From: Synechococcus sp. CO36386bin_37
GTDB taxonomy: Bacteria; Cyanobacteriota; Cyanobacteriia; PCC-6307; Cyanobiaceae
Assembly (NCBI GenBank): GCA_011525445.1
Contig: WTGE01000026.1
Location: forward strand, 1-8,328
DNA length: 8,328 bases
Direction: 5' to 3'
Part shown: positions 1 to 8,328 of the stretch, piece after piece
Position numbering within the stretch: position 1 is the stretch's first letter
Layout of the letters: every line of letters starts with the position of its first letter
Notes under the pieces: model-generated
The model's database searches: none
Told to the model about the DNA's origin: nothing
Seen by the model: only the letters and a program-made list of their open reading frames with translations
Translations under genes and position numbers: made by a program

Positions 1-1247
<1,247 letters not shown>

Positions 1248-1255
1248 TCGTTTTC

Positions 1256-1271
1256 GGGGCGCAAGCGCCCC
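1256..1271 (+). promoter_or_regulatory. GC-rich hairpin between atpB and atpC
   Basis: A perfect inverted repeat GGGGCGC-AA-GCGCCCC sits 8 bases after the atpB stop codon. It can fold as a 6-bp stem with a CAAG tetraloop. No T run follows (the next bases are GTCCATGACC), so it is not a standard intrinsic terminator, and atpC must be read from the same transcript unless it has its own promoter. By inference it could stabilise the 3' end of a processed atpB message or attenuate transcription, lowering epsilon output relative to beta; F1 needs three beta per epsilon. The inverted repeat is seen directly; the role is a guess. Confidence 0.5.
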
Positions 1272-1318
1272 GTCCATGACCACACTTTCGCTCTCCAATT
1301 GTCCGTAGCTTTCCTTCC

Positions 1319-1726
1319 ATGTCCCTCACCCTCCGCGTTCTGGCTCCAGACCAGAGCGTGTTTGATGGTTCTGCCGATGAAGTGATTCTTCCAAGCACCA
1401 CAGGTCAAGTCGGCATACTTCCTGGCCACGTCTCCTTGCTCGCGGCGCTCGACGTCGGAGTTTTAAGGGTCCGTACCAATAGCAATTGGCAGTCCATTGC
1501 CTTGATGGGTGGGTTCGCTGAAGTTGAATCCGATGATGTCACCGTTTTGGTGAATTCTGCTGAACTCGGCACCACCATCGACTCAGCATCAGCTCAAAGT
1601 GATCTTGCTGCTGCACGAACTGCTGTCACCAAACTCGAAGGTCAGCCTTCTACTCCTGAAAAAGTTAAGGCACAGCAAGCTCTAAGTCGAGCAAGAGCTC
1701 GTGCACAAGCAAGCCAAACCAACTGA
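1319..1726 (+). CDS. atpC: ATP synthase F1 subunit epsilon
   Basis: This is the small epsilon subunit of the F1 central stalk, which links gamma to the c-ring and can inhibit ATP hydrolysis. The 135-residue product has the usual family length. The N-terminal beta-sandwich is recognisable from SLTLRVLAPDQSVFDG, the LPSTTGQVGILPGH motif (about residues 24-38) and the GGFAEV strand (about 64-69). The C-terminal part, from about residue 90, is a charged alanine-rich two-helix region with an Arg/Ala/Gln tail. The ATG at 1319 is the only sensible start because the conserved family N-terminus begins there. No clear Shine-Dalgarno sequence precedes it, which is common in cyanobacteria. It lies 71 bases behind atpB and is followed by a strong terminator, so the pair probably forms one transcription unit. 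Confidence 0.97.
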   Translation: MSLTLRVLAPDQSVFDGSADEVILPSTTGQVGILPGHVSLLAALDVGVLRVRTNSNWQSIALMGGFAEVESDDVTVLVNSAELGTTIDSASAQSDLAAARTAVTKLEGQPSTPEKVKAQQALSRARARAQASQTN

Positions 1727-1753
1727 AGAAACGTTTTGTTCGATAGTTCCAAG

Positions 1754-1792
1754 TAATAAAAAAGTACCCTTAACAAGGGTACTTTTTTATTA
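1754..1792 (+). terminator. Rho-independent terminator of atpB-atpC (bidirectional)
   Basis: A perfect 18-bp inverted repeat occupies 1754-1771 and 1775-1792 with a 3-base loop AAC. The stem core is GTACCCTT/AAGGGTAC, flanked on the left by an A6 run and on the right by a T6 run. Read on either strand it gives a stem followed by U residues, so it can end transcription both from atpC, whose stop is 27 bases upstream, and from the opposing ycf65 gene. A 61-codon open frame across this region is not supported as a gene. Confidence 0.9.
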
Positions 1793-1845
1793 TAGAGCTT
1801 CTGTTGTTCAATCAACGTTCGCCAAACACAGGTTAAAAGTTGAAG

Positions 1846-1869
1846 CAAAAACCCTGACAATGCAGGGTT
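1846..1869 (-). terminator. Rho-independent terminator of ycf65
   Basis: AACCCTG (1850-1856) and CAGGGTT (1863-1869) form a 7-bp stem with a 6-base loop. On the minus strand the stem runs directly into five T residues followed by GC, the form of an intrinsic terminator. It starts 47 bases after the ycf65 stop codon and points the right way for that gene. The strong hairpin at 1754-1792 would act as a second barrier beyond it. Confidence 0.7.
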
Positions 1870-1916
1870 CAATAATTCAAAAATGAACGACGTGAGTCGG
1901 TTTGGATGAAGGTGGC

Positions 1917-2501
<585 letters not shown>

Positions 2502-2503
2502 TC

Positions 2504-3320
2504 ATGCCGTATCCCCCTGCACCCTCCAGGAAAAAAACCAGAAGCAGTCCTCCTTTTCGACATTGACGGAGTCATCAGAGATGTAGCTGGTAGCTACCGC
2601 CGGGCCCTCCAGGCCACTGTGGGTCATTACAGCGGGTGGGAACCGGACCACAAGACCGTGGATGCACTCAAAAGCGAAGGACGTTGGAACAACGATTGGG
2701 ATGCCAGCCTCGAGCTGTTGCGTCGTTATGCGATTGCACATTCATCAGGAGCCGCTCTGCCCTCTCGAACTGACCTCATCGCTGTGTTCAGCCGTTTTTA
2801 CTTCGGGACTGACCCAGGGGGAACGCCTGACAACTGGGATGGGTTCATTAACGATGAGCCCCTTCTTGTGGATTCAAACTTCTTTATCAGCCTGACGAAT
2901 CGAGGCATTCTCTGGGGCTTTGTAAGCGGCGCCGAACCACCTTCAGCGCGCTTTCTGCTCGAACAACGACTCGGCTTGCTTCATCCACCCCTGATTGCGA
3001 TGGGTGATGCTCCTGACAAACCTGACCCCGAAGGACTGATAAGAATGGCCACCTCACTTTTAGGTTGCAGCCTCGGTCCAAATGCACCATTAATCGCCTA
3101 CCTCGGAGACACCGTTGCGGATGTCAAAACCTTGGTTCGAGCTCGTGAACAGGTTCCAACTCAACGATGGATGAGCCTTGCAGTTGTTCCGCCTCACCTG
3201 CAACACCCAGAGCAATCTGAAGCCAGAACGCACTACGAGGAGAATCTGGTTCGCGCCGGAGCGGATGTGATCCTTACCCACACCTCGGCGGCACTCAACT
3301 GGGATCCCCATCAAGGGTGA
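2504..3320 (+). CDS. HAD-superfamily hydrolase, subfamily IA, with apparent N-terminal frameshift
   Basis: This is a haloacid dehalogenase-like hydrolase, probably a phosphatase, matching the TIGR01548 type of cyanobacterial protein; the substrate is unknown. Motif I is LLFDIDGVIRD (nucleophile Asp at 2559-2561), motif II FVSGAE, motif III the lysine of PDKPDP, and motif IV YLGDTVADVKTL. The WNNDWDAS segment in the cap is typical of the subfamily. The frame carrying motif I is open back to a stop at 2487-2489 but has no ATG, GTG or TTG before the catalytic Asp. An ATG at 2504 (MPYPPAPSRKK) lies one frame off. Removing one A from the A7 run at 2531-2537 joins the two into a normal 271-residue protein. 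The only in-frame standard start, GTG 2619, would delete the catalytic Asp. So this is a sequencing error, a recent mutation, or slippage. It overlaps the next gene by one base (TGATG), suggesting coupling. Confidence 0.85.
2531..2537 (+). other. A7 homopolymer where the HAD reading frame breaks
   Basis: Seven A residues follow GG and precede CCAGAAG. The frame from ATG 2504 reads AGG AAA AAA ACC and ends at a TGA at 2564-2566. With six A residues it reads AGG AAA AAA CCA GAA and continues directly into the conserved DIDGVIRD motif. Homopolymers of this length are prone to sequencing indels, replication slippage and RNA polymerase slippage. The required change is one base fewer (equivalent to +1), so the common ribosomal -1 frameshift would not repair it. 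Confidence 0.8.
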
Positions 3321-4456
3321 TGCACAAAGAATGGCCGTTACTGGTCGGAGCCATCACGCTGATTGGATTCCAAACCACCCATCTTCTGAACTGGCTGCTG
3401 CTGCAATCTGCAGCACTGGTTTTAAGCGGATTGGGACTTCTGAGCCTGTTAATCCTGCTGCTGGCTCGACGCATTGCCACACGAGCGGATCACTTGGCCG
3501 AAACCCTTGGTGAACCGATTGGAACGCTTGTTCTGACTGGCTCCGTGATCCTGATTGAACTGGCTCTCGTCTCGAGCACGATGCTGAGCGGTGAAAGTAA
3601 TCCCAGCTTGGCAAGGGATTCGATGTTCTCCGTGTTGATGATTGTCCTCACGGGAGTGAAAGGAATCACCCTGATCCTTGCCTCACGATTTCAAACCTCG
3701 GGATTCACGGAGCCCCTCCAACTAGAGGACATGGCCAGCATCAACAAAAGCGGAGCTTCCACTTACATCAATCTGATCACGACCATGAGCGTGCTCGTTC
3801 TGCTGCTTCCTAATTTCAGCTCTGATAGCGCAGAAGCCAATTTCTCTCAGCCCATTAACTGGCTGCTCACCATTGTTGCCATCGGTCTGTATGGGGCTTT
3901 CCTGCGCTTTCAAACAGGCACCTACCGAAACCTGTTCCTGGAGCCCTCCGATCAGCTGGAATTAGCGCCGATCGACGACAGCAATACCCCACAGCACAAC
4001 GATGGAAAGGCTTCATCCTTTCGTGATGGTGTTGTGATGGGCATAGGACTGCTGATCTTGGTGTTGATCGCAGAATCCATGGGAAGCCTGATCGAAGTTG
4101 GTATTACCGAGATCGGACTACCCAGCTCCCTTGGAGGAGTGCTGGTTGGTCTTCTCGTCGTGGCTCCAGAGGCCCTGAACGCCTTTCAGGCCGCCAATCG
4201 CGGTGAGGTGCAACGCTCGCTCAACACCCTCTATGGCTCGTCACTCTCAACACTCTGCCTGACTGTCCCTGCCGTTCTCTTGATTGGAGAACTCACCAGT
4301 ACCAATGTGATTCTCGGACTTGACCCAACGGAATCAGTGTTGTTGCTTCTCACTCTGATTTTGGTCCGCCCGATCAGCGGCCGGGTGAGCGAACTGGACG
4401 GCCTCATGCTGTTATCCATTGGCCTGGTCTGGATCTCACTACAGGTGGTGAGCTGA
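3320..4456 (+). CDS. chaA: Ca2+(Na+)/H+ antiporter, ChaA/CaCA family
   Basis: This is an integral membrane cation/proton exchanger of the CaCA superfamily, closest in pattern to ChaA-type calcium/proton antiporters; it would export Ca2+ and perhaps Na+ in exchange for protons. From ATG 3320 it is 378 residues, with about ten or eleven hydrophobic segments. The first alpha repeat is GEPIGTLVLTGSVILIELAL (about residues 64-83, acidic residues near 65 and 80). The second is VLVGLLVVAPEALNAFQAAN (about 274-293, Glu near 284). The hydrophilic loop between the two halves (about 205-235) carries DDSNTPQHNDGK. The start overlaps the HAD stop codon by one base; a GTG one codon upstream is also possible. 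The stop lies 9 bases from that of the convergent pepP. The family call is strong, while ion specificity cannot be read from sequence and the ChaA symbol is tentative. Confidence 0.88.
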   Translation: MHKEWPLLVGAITLIGFQTTHLLNWLLLQSAALVLSGLGLLSLLILLLARRIATRADHLAETLGEPIGTLVLTGSVILIELALVSSTMLSGESNPSLARDSMFSVLMIVLTGVKGITLILASRFQTSGFTEPLQLEDMASINKSGASTYINLITTMSVLVLLLPNFSSDSAEANFSQPINWLLTIVAIGLYGAFLRFQTGTYRNLFLEPSDQLELAPIDDSNTPQHNDGKASSFRDGVVMGIGLLILVLIAESMGSLIEVGITEIGLPSSLGGVLVGLLVVAPEALNAFQAANRGEVQRSLNTLYGSSLSTLCLTVPAVLLIGELTSTNVILGLDPTESVLLLLTLILVRPISGRVSELDGLMLLSIGLVWISLQVVS

Positions 4457-4465
4457 GCAGCCTCA

Positions 4466-5803
4466 TCAACGCTCCATAGCGGAGACATCCTTGAGGGCTG
4501 CAGCGGTTAAGACCTCATGTCCTTCATTCAGTACAGCGACGTCATCCTCGATGCGGATGCCAATGCCCTTCCAGCGATCGTCAATCTCCGGTTGACCATC
4601 AGGGACGGGTAGTCGATCACTGACGTAGAGACCAGGTTCCACAGTGAGAACCATGCCTGGATCGAGCTGCACATGGTGCTCTCCCAGTCTGTAAGCGCCA
4701 ACATCGTGTACATCCAAGCCAAGCCAGTGGCCCGTGCGGTGCATATAAAGGTGTCGGTATGCCCCCCGCTCAATAATTCCGTCTGCATCGCCAGCGAGGA
4801 GTCCGAGATCCAGCAACCCGTCCACAAGCCTGCGTAAAGCGGTCTGATGGACCTCTTCCGCCGTAGCCCCAGGCCTCACCCTGGAGATGGCCGACACCTG
4901 TGCTTCGAGGACCAGTTCATAGAGGGCTCGTTGTTCTCCGCTGAAGCGACCATTGATCGGAAAGGTGCGGGTGATGTCGCCGTTGTAGTAGTCGCGGGTG
5001 GAACAGCCTGCATCGATCAGCAACAGATCGCCGTCATGAAGCTGATTTTGATTGTCGATGTAGTGCAGGACACAAGCGTTATCGCCACCGGCAACGATTG
5101 AGCTGTAAGCGGGACCGCGTGCTCCTTGATCCAAAAAGTGAAACTCAATCAAGGCTTGCACCTGTCGCTCGCTCATCCCTGGCTTGACTGCAGCACGCGC
5201 CAACTCATGAGCATGAGCTGAGATCCGGCAAGCCTCTCGCATGCGATCCAGTTCAGCTGGATCCTTGCGAAGGCGAAGTTCATGCAACACCGAGCATGGA
5301 GACACCAAACCAAGAGCTGCAGCACCGCTTCGCGAGGCACGGTCCAACTGATTCGACCACACCTCGAGCACCACGGACTCCACAGCAGGATGCTGACCGG
5401 TCCGAAAGGCAATGCCCTCCGCATCGTCCAGGTATTCAGGCAGTCGCTCGGCCAATTCGGAACGGGGATGGGCGAGATCAGCCCCAAACTGCTCAACAGC
5501 ACCCTCGGTTCCCCAACGACGGCCTGTCCATACCTCAGCCCCGGGTTCACGAGGGTTCACAAACAGCACGTAGCGTTCTCCTTGAGGCCGATGCGGCAAA
5601 AACAAAGCCACGGCATCGGGCTCATCGAACCCAGTGAGGTACCAAAAGTCGCTGTTCTGACGAAAAGGCCACTCACAATCGGCGTGATGTGTCACCAGTG
5701 TTGCCGCTGGAATCACAGCGGCTGCAACGCCAAGATGGGCCATGAAACGCTGACGCCGGGCAGCGTAAGCCTGAGCATCAATCGCAGGAGAACTATGAAC
5801 CAC
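4466..5803 (-). CDS. pepP: Xaa-Pro aminopeptidase (aminopeptidase P)
   Basis: This is a cytosolic metallopeptidase of the M24B pita-bread family, removing N-terminal residues that precede proline. From the chosen GTG at 5803 it is 445 residues, close to the E. coli length. The N-terminal AMP_N domain contains the FRQNSDFWYLTGFDEP segment. The dinuclear metal ligands are visible: Asp in LLLIDAG (about 264), Asp in NGDITRTFP (about 276), His in MHRTGHWLGLDVHD (about 359), Glu in LTVEPGLY (about 389) and Glu in IRIEDD (about 419). An upstream ATG at 5863 would add 20 residues (ending TVSV) unlike the family N-terminus, and would overlap the divergent gene at 5857, so GTG 5803 is preferred. The gene ends in tandem TGA codons and converges on the antiporter with no terminator between. 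The assignment is secure; the start is moderately so. Confidence 0.95.
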   Translation of the reverse strand: MVHSSPAIDAQAYAARRQRFMAHLGVAAAVIPAATLVTHHADCEWPFRQNSDFWYLTGFDEPDAVALFLPHRPQGERYVLFVNPREPGAEVWTGRRWGTEGAVEQFGADLAHPRSELAERLPEYLDDAEGIAFRTGQHPAVESVVLEVWSNQLDRASRSGAAALGLVSPCSVLHELRLRKDPAELDRMREACRISAHAHELARAAVKPGMSERQVQALIEFHFLDQGARGPAYSSIVAGGDNACVLHYIDNQNQLHDGDLLLIDAGCSTRDYYNGDITRTFPINGRFSGEQRALYELVLEAQVSAISRVRPGATAEEVHQTALRRLVDGLLDLGLLAGDADGIIERGAYRHLYMHRTGHWLGLDVHDVGAYRLGEHHVQLDPGMVLTVEPGLYVSDRLPVPDGQPEIDDRWKGIGIRIEDDVAVLNEGHEVLTAAALKDVSAMER

Positions 5804-5856
5804 GACGGAGACAGTGCACCAATTAAACGTCAGGATGGCAGGCAAAGCTCCCTGGC

Positions 5857-6870
5857 ATGACACACGACCTGCTGATCCTTATTCTGCTTGTCGTTGTGGT
5901 CCTCACCGGATCGGCCCTGTGTTCAGGCGTTGAGGCTGCTCTGCTGTCGGTGAATCCAGTTCGAGTGCATGAACTTGCAGGGCGACCCAAACCTGTTGCG
6001 GGTGCTCGCAGATTGGCTCAACTCCGTCAACGTCTCGGCCGAACCCTTTCGGTTCTCGTGATCGCCAACAATGGCTTCAATATTTTTGGCAGCCTGATGC
6101 TGGGTGGCTACGCCGCTTGGCTGTTCGAAACGATGGGAATCAGCTCTGTCGCTCTCCCTCTTTTCTCCGTCGGCCTCACCGTGTTGGTGATTCTTCTAGG
6201 CGAGATTCTCCCAAAGGCGATTGGCACCAGACTAGCCCTGCCTGTCTCACTCGCCAGTGCACCGGTTCTCCATCTACTGGGAGTCCTGATGCGTCCACTG
6301 GTGTTGTTACTGGAAAGGCTGCTTCCCGCTATCACCGAAGAGAGCGAGCTCAACACAGACGAGGAAGAGATCCGACTCCTCGCCCGGATGGGATCTCAAA
6401 CAGGACAAATCGAAGCGGATGAAGCGGCGATGATTGCCAAAGTCTTCCAGCTCAACGACCTCACCGCGCGGGATCTGATGACACGAAGGGTTGCCGCCCC
6501 AAGCTTGAATGGAGCTAGCACACTGATGCAGCTCCGATCCGCCCTGCTCGCCAATGAAGCCCAGTGGTGGGTTGTGCTGGGTGACGCTGTGGACAAGGTT
6601 CTGGGGGTCGCCAGTCGAGATCGATTGTTGGCAGCTCTTGTCCAGAATCAAGGGCAACTCACGCCTGCAGATTTCAGCGAACCCGCCGAATTTGTACCTG
6701 AGATGATCCGTGCTGATCGACTCTTAACGGCCTTCCGTCGCGACAACAGCGGGGTTCGGGTTGTCGTGGACGAATTCGGCGGGTTTGTGGGCGTGATCGG
6801 TCCTGATGCGGTGCTGGCAGTACTCGCCGGCTGGTGGCGCAAGTCAGCGGGAGCTGGTGGATCGTCATGA
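5857..6870 (+). CDS. CNNM/DUF21 transmembrane protein with CBS pair (CorC/HlyC-like)
   Basis: This 337-residue membrane protein belongs to the CNNM/CorC family, whose members are linked to Mg2+ and other divalent cation export; many are labelled hemolysins without good cause. The first hydrophobic helix (about 4-30) leads into CSGVEAALLSVNPVR, the usual DUF21 opening. A second hydrophobic block (about 64-90) carries IANNGFNIFGSL. A third (about 97-118) ends in the hallmark GEILPKAIGTRLA, and a fourth spans about 128-155. The acidic linker TDEEEIRLLARMG and the EADEAAMIAKVFQLNDLTARDLMTRR segment lead into a CBS pair (about 205-325), ending with VVVDEFGGFVGVIG. The C-terminal CorC_HlyC domain of longer relatives is absent, as the protein stops right after the CBS region. 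The last four bases overlap the next gene (ATGA), indicating coupled translation. Confidence 0.9.
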   Translation: MTHDLLILILLVVVVLTGSALCSGVEAALLSVNPVRVHELAGRPKPVAGARRLAQLRQRLGRTLSVLVIANNGFNIFGSLMLGGYAAWLFETMGISSVALPLFSVGLTVLVILLGEILPKAIGTRLALPVSLASAPVLHLLGVLMRPLVLLLERLLPAITEESELNTDEEEIRLLARMGSQTGQIEADEAAMIAKVFQLNDLTARDLMTRRVAAPSLNGASTLMQLRSALLANEAQWWVVLGDAVDKVLGVASRDRLLAALVQNQGQLTPADFSEPAEFVPEMIRADRLLTAFRRDNSGVRVVVDEFGGFVGVIGPDAVLAVLAGWWRKSAGAGGSS

Positions 6871-8216
6871 TCGAGGCCTCAGCTGTCCCCACCATGGGGG
6901 GTTGCCTCGCACTGCTCCAGGCCTGGCGATCTCAACTCCTTATGAATCGAAGGGAACAAACCCTATTGGCAGGCTCACTCAGAAGCTTGGATCAACAATT
7001 GGGTCGCCTGTCGAATCGCCAGCTACGCATCGCTGTGTTTGGAAGGGTGGGAGTGGGGAAATCCAGCCTGGTGAATGCCCTGATTGGCCAGGATCTTCTT
7101 GCCACTGATGTCGCCCATGGCTGCACCAGACAACAACAAGCCGTGCCTTGGATGATGTCCGTTCCTGGACTCGACAGGATTGAGCTTGTTGACACACCAG
7201 GCATCGACGAAGTCGCTGAAGCGGCTCGAGCTCGGCTTGCAGGGAGGGTGGCTCTGCACTCCGATCTCGTGCTCCTCATCTTGGACGCCGACATCAGCAG
7301 GGTGGAACTCGATGCCATGGAAACGTTGATTAACAGTGGCAAACCTGTGCTCCCGGTCCTGAATCGAAGTGATTGTTACCTCCCGGAACAACGCGACAAA
7401 CTGCGGAAGAGCATCGGCAGAAGGATCAGAGAGCGGCGTCCCCATCACCATCGCGCTTACGTCCCTGATCCGATTGCCGTTGCCGCTGCACCACGCCAGG
7501 CCTGCCAACGAGCCGATGGGCGAATTCGCAGCGAACGCCAACCTGCGAGCGTGAACCCCCTGCAGATAGCGCTGATCAACATTCTTCGAGCACAGGGACC
7601 AACTCTTCTGGCTGTGAATGCGCTCCGCCAAGCCGAACGCCTGCAAGAGCAACTGGAAACCGGAAGACTGGAACGCCGTCGTCGTGAAGCCCAAGGTCTT
7701 ATCGGCCGCTATGCAGCGCTCAAGGCCACAGGAGTGGCGGCCAATCCACTTGTGCTGCTTGATCTTGCTGGCGGATTGGCTTGTGATACCGCCCTGGTCG
7801 TCCAGCTTTGCAAGCTTTACGACCTACCCATGGGAGGCCCGGCAGCACGGCGACTTATCCAGCGCTTATCAGGACATAACGCCATGTTGGGTGGTGTCCA
7901 ACTGGGGCTGCAACTCGCCTTGGCTGGAATGCGACAGCTTCTGCTCATCGCCGCACCTTTTTCAGGGGGATTGAGCCTCGCACCCGCGGCTCCTGTCGCT
8001 TTAGCCCAGGCTGCTCTCGCGGTTCACACCACACGTAAGACCGGTCGACTCACGGCGAAGTGGCTCCTGGATCAACGGGGTCGAGGGCGCCGAAGCGCAC
8101 CGGTGCCCTCAACCCTGATGCGCCGCCTCGTTCACACCGACACCCAAATGCGCCGCTTCCTTCAGGAGTGGCCACAGCCTTCCCATCGCCCATGGCGAGA
8201 GGGTCTCCTGCCTTGA
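6867..8216 (+). CDS. Era-like GTP-binding protein with hydrophobic C-terminal domain (DUF697-like)
   Basis: This is a 449-residue P-loop GTPase of the Era/TrmE-like group. G1 is GRVGVGKSS (about 59-67), the likely G2 threonine is in HGCTRQQ (about 87), G3 is DTPG (about 109-112) and G4 is NRSD (about 166-169, in place of the usual NKxD). A basic Arg/His-rich stretch, RRIRERRPHHHRA, follows at about 185-197. After a charged helical stretch around 250-285 comes an Ala/Leu/Gly-rich hydrophobic region (about 290-390) resembling DUF697 of YcjF-type proteins, suggesting membrane association. The ATG at 6867 is chosen because it gives a 4-base ATGA overlap with the upstream gene and has GGGAG 13 bases before it; an upstream start at 6834 is less likely. 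It also overlaps the start of nadD. Cellular role is unknown. Confidence 0.88.
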   Translation: MIEASAVPTMGGCLALLQAWRSQLLMNRREQTLLAGSLRSLDQQLGRLSNRQLRIAVFGRVGVGKSSLVNALIGQDLLATDVAHGCTRQQQAVPWMMSVPGLDRIELVDTPGIDEVAEAARARLAGRVALHSDLVLLILDADISRVELDAMETLINSGKPVLPVLNRSDCYLPEQRDKLRKSIGRRIRERRPHHHRAYVPDPIAVAAAPRQACQRADGRIRSERQPASVNPLQIALINILRAQGPTLLAVNALRQAERLQEQLETGRLERRRREAQGLIGRYAALKATGVAANPLVLLDLAGGLACDTALVVQLCKLYDLPMGGPAARRLIQRLSGHNAMLGGVQLGLQLALAGMRQLLLIAAPFSGGLSLAPAAPVALAQAALAVHTTRKTGRLTAKWLLDQRGRGRRSAPVPSTLMRRLVHTDTQMRRFLQEWPQPSHRPWREGLLP

Positions 8217-8328
8217 CTGCAACCATCGCCCTCCTCGGCACCAGTGCCGATCCACCAACCCGTGGCCATCAGGCTCTTTTGGAGGGCCTTCTTGGGCACT
8301 TCCAGCGCGTCGCCACCTGGGCCAGCGA
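8213..8328 (+). CDS. nadD: Nicotinate-nucleotide adenylyltransferase (3' end cut by window)
   Basis: The first 38 residues of this protein match NadD, which adenylates nicotinate mononucleotide to deamido-NAD in NAD synthesis. The N-terminal strand and nucleotidyltransferase motif IALLGTSADPPTRGHQALLEGLL is clear: GTSADPPT..GH is the (T/H)xGH-type nucleotide-binding signature of this superfamily. TTG at 8213 gives the expected short N-terminus and a 4-base TTGA overlap with the GTPase stop, with GAGAGGG ending 9 bases upstream as a plausible ribosome site. An in-frame ATG at 8192 would add seven residues (MARGSPA) and is an acceptable alternative. The gene runs out of the window. Confidence 0.88.
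   Translation, partial: MTATIALLGTSADPPTRGHQALLEGLLGHFQRVATWAS

Noticed and set aside
1701..1886. 61-codon open frame across the atpC 3' end and terminators
   Set aside because: It overlaps atpC and is built from the two hairpins, with no ribosome site or family resemblance.
4451..4466. Possible small hairpin between the antiporter and pepP stops
   Set aside because: Only a 4-bp stem (GCTG/CAGC) with a 2-base loop and no T run; too weak to call.
5282..5860. 192-codon plus-strand open frame opposite pepP
   Set aside because: It has no recognisable motif and lies antisense to pepP, whose metal ligands and domain order are intact.
7023..7694. 223-codon minus-strand open frame opposite the GTPase
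   Set aside because: Antisense shadow of a gene with intact G1, G3 and G4 motifs; no domain seen.

Overview
The window looks like chromosome of a marine picocyanobacterium, most likely a Synechococcus of the marine cluster. This rests on reading the proteins, not on a database search. The pointers are: an atpB-atpC pair set apart from any other ATP synthase genes (the cyanobacterial and chloroplast arrangement); a Ycf65/PSRP-3 ribosomal protein, found in cyanobacteria and plastids; a HAD hydrolase with the N-terminus DIDGVIRD and WNNDWDAS motif typical of a cyanobacterial HAD-IA subfamily; moderate GC; and very compact spacing with 1- and 4-base gene overlaps.

Layout. Positions 1-1726 hold the 3' part of atpB (F1 beta) and complete atpC (F1 epsilon), with a GC-rich hairpin between them. 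A perfect 18-bp hairpin with U tract follows atpC, and a second hairpin oriented for the other strand ends the convergent ycf65 gene (1917-2453, minus). Diverging from ycf65 is a HAD hydrolase gene (2504-3320). Its catalytic N-terminus is joined to a start codon only if one A is removed from an A7 run at 2531-2537. It overlaps a ChaA-type Ca2+(Na+)/H+ antiporter gene by one base. The antiporter converges on pepP (aminopeptidase P, minus) with a 9-base gap. Diverging from pepP is a tightly coupled plus-strand string: a CNNM/DUF21-CBS membrane protein, an Era-like GTPase with a hydrophobic C-terminal domain, and the start of nadD (nicotinate-nucleotide adenylyltransferase), which runs off the window. 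Each junction overlaps by 4 bases.

The genes are mostly housekeeping: energy conversion, translation, ion homeostasis, peptide turnover and NAD synthesis. I see no mobile element, CRISPR array, tRNA, rRNA, phage gene or defence system. The most noteworthy anomaly is the broken reading frame at the start of the HAD gene. Secondary points are the long low-complexity N-terminal tail on Ycf65, the atpB-atpC hairpin, and the translationally coupled CNNM-GTPase-nadD string. No stretch over 300 bases lacks a gene; the longest gap is 1727-1916, which holds the two terminators.
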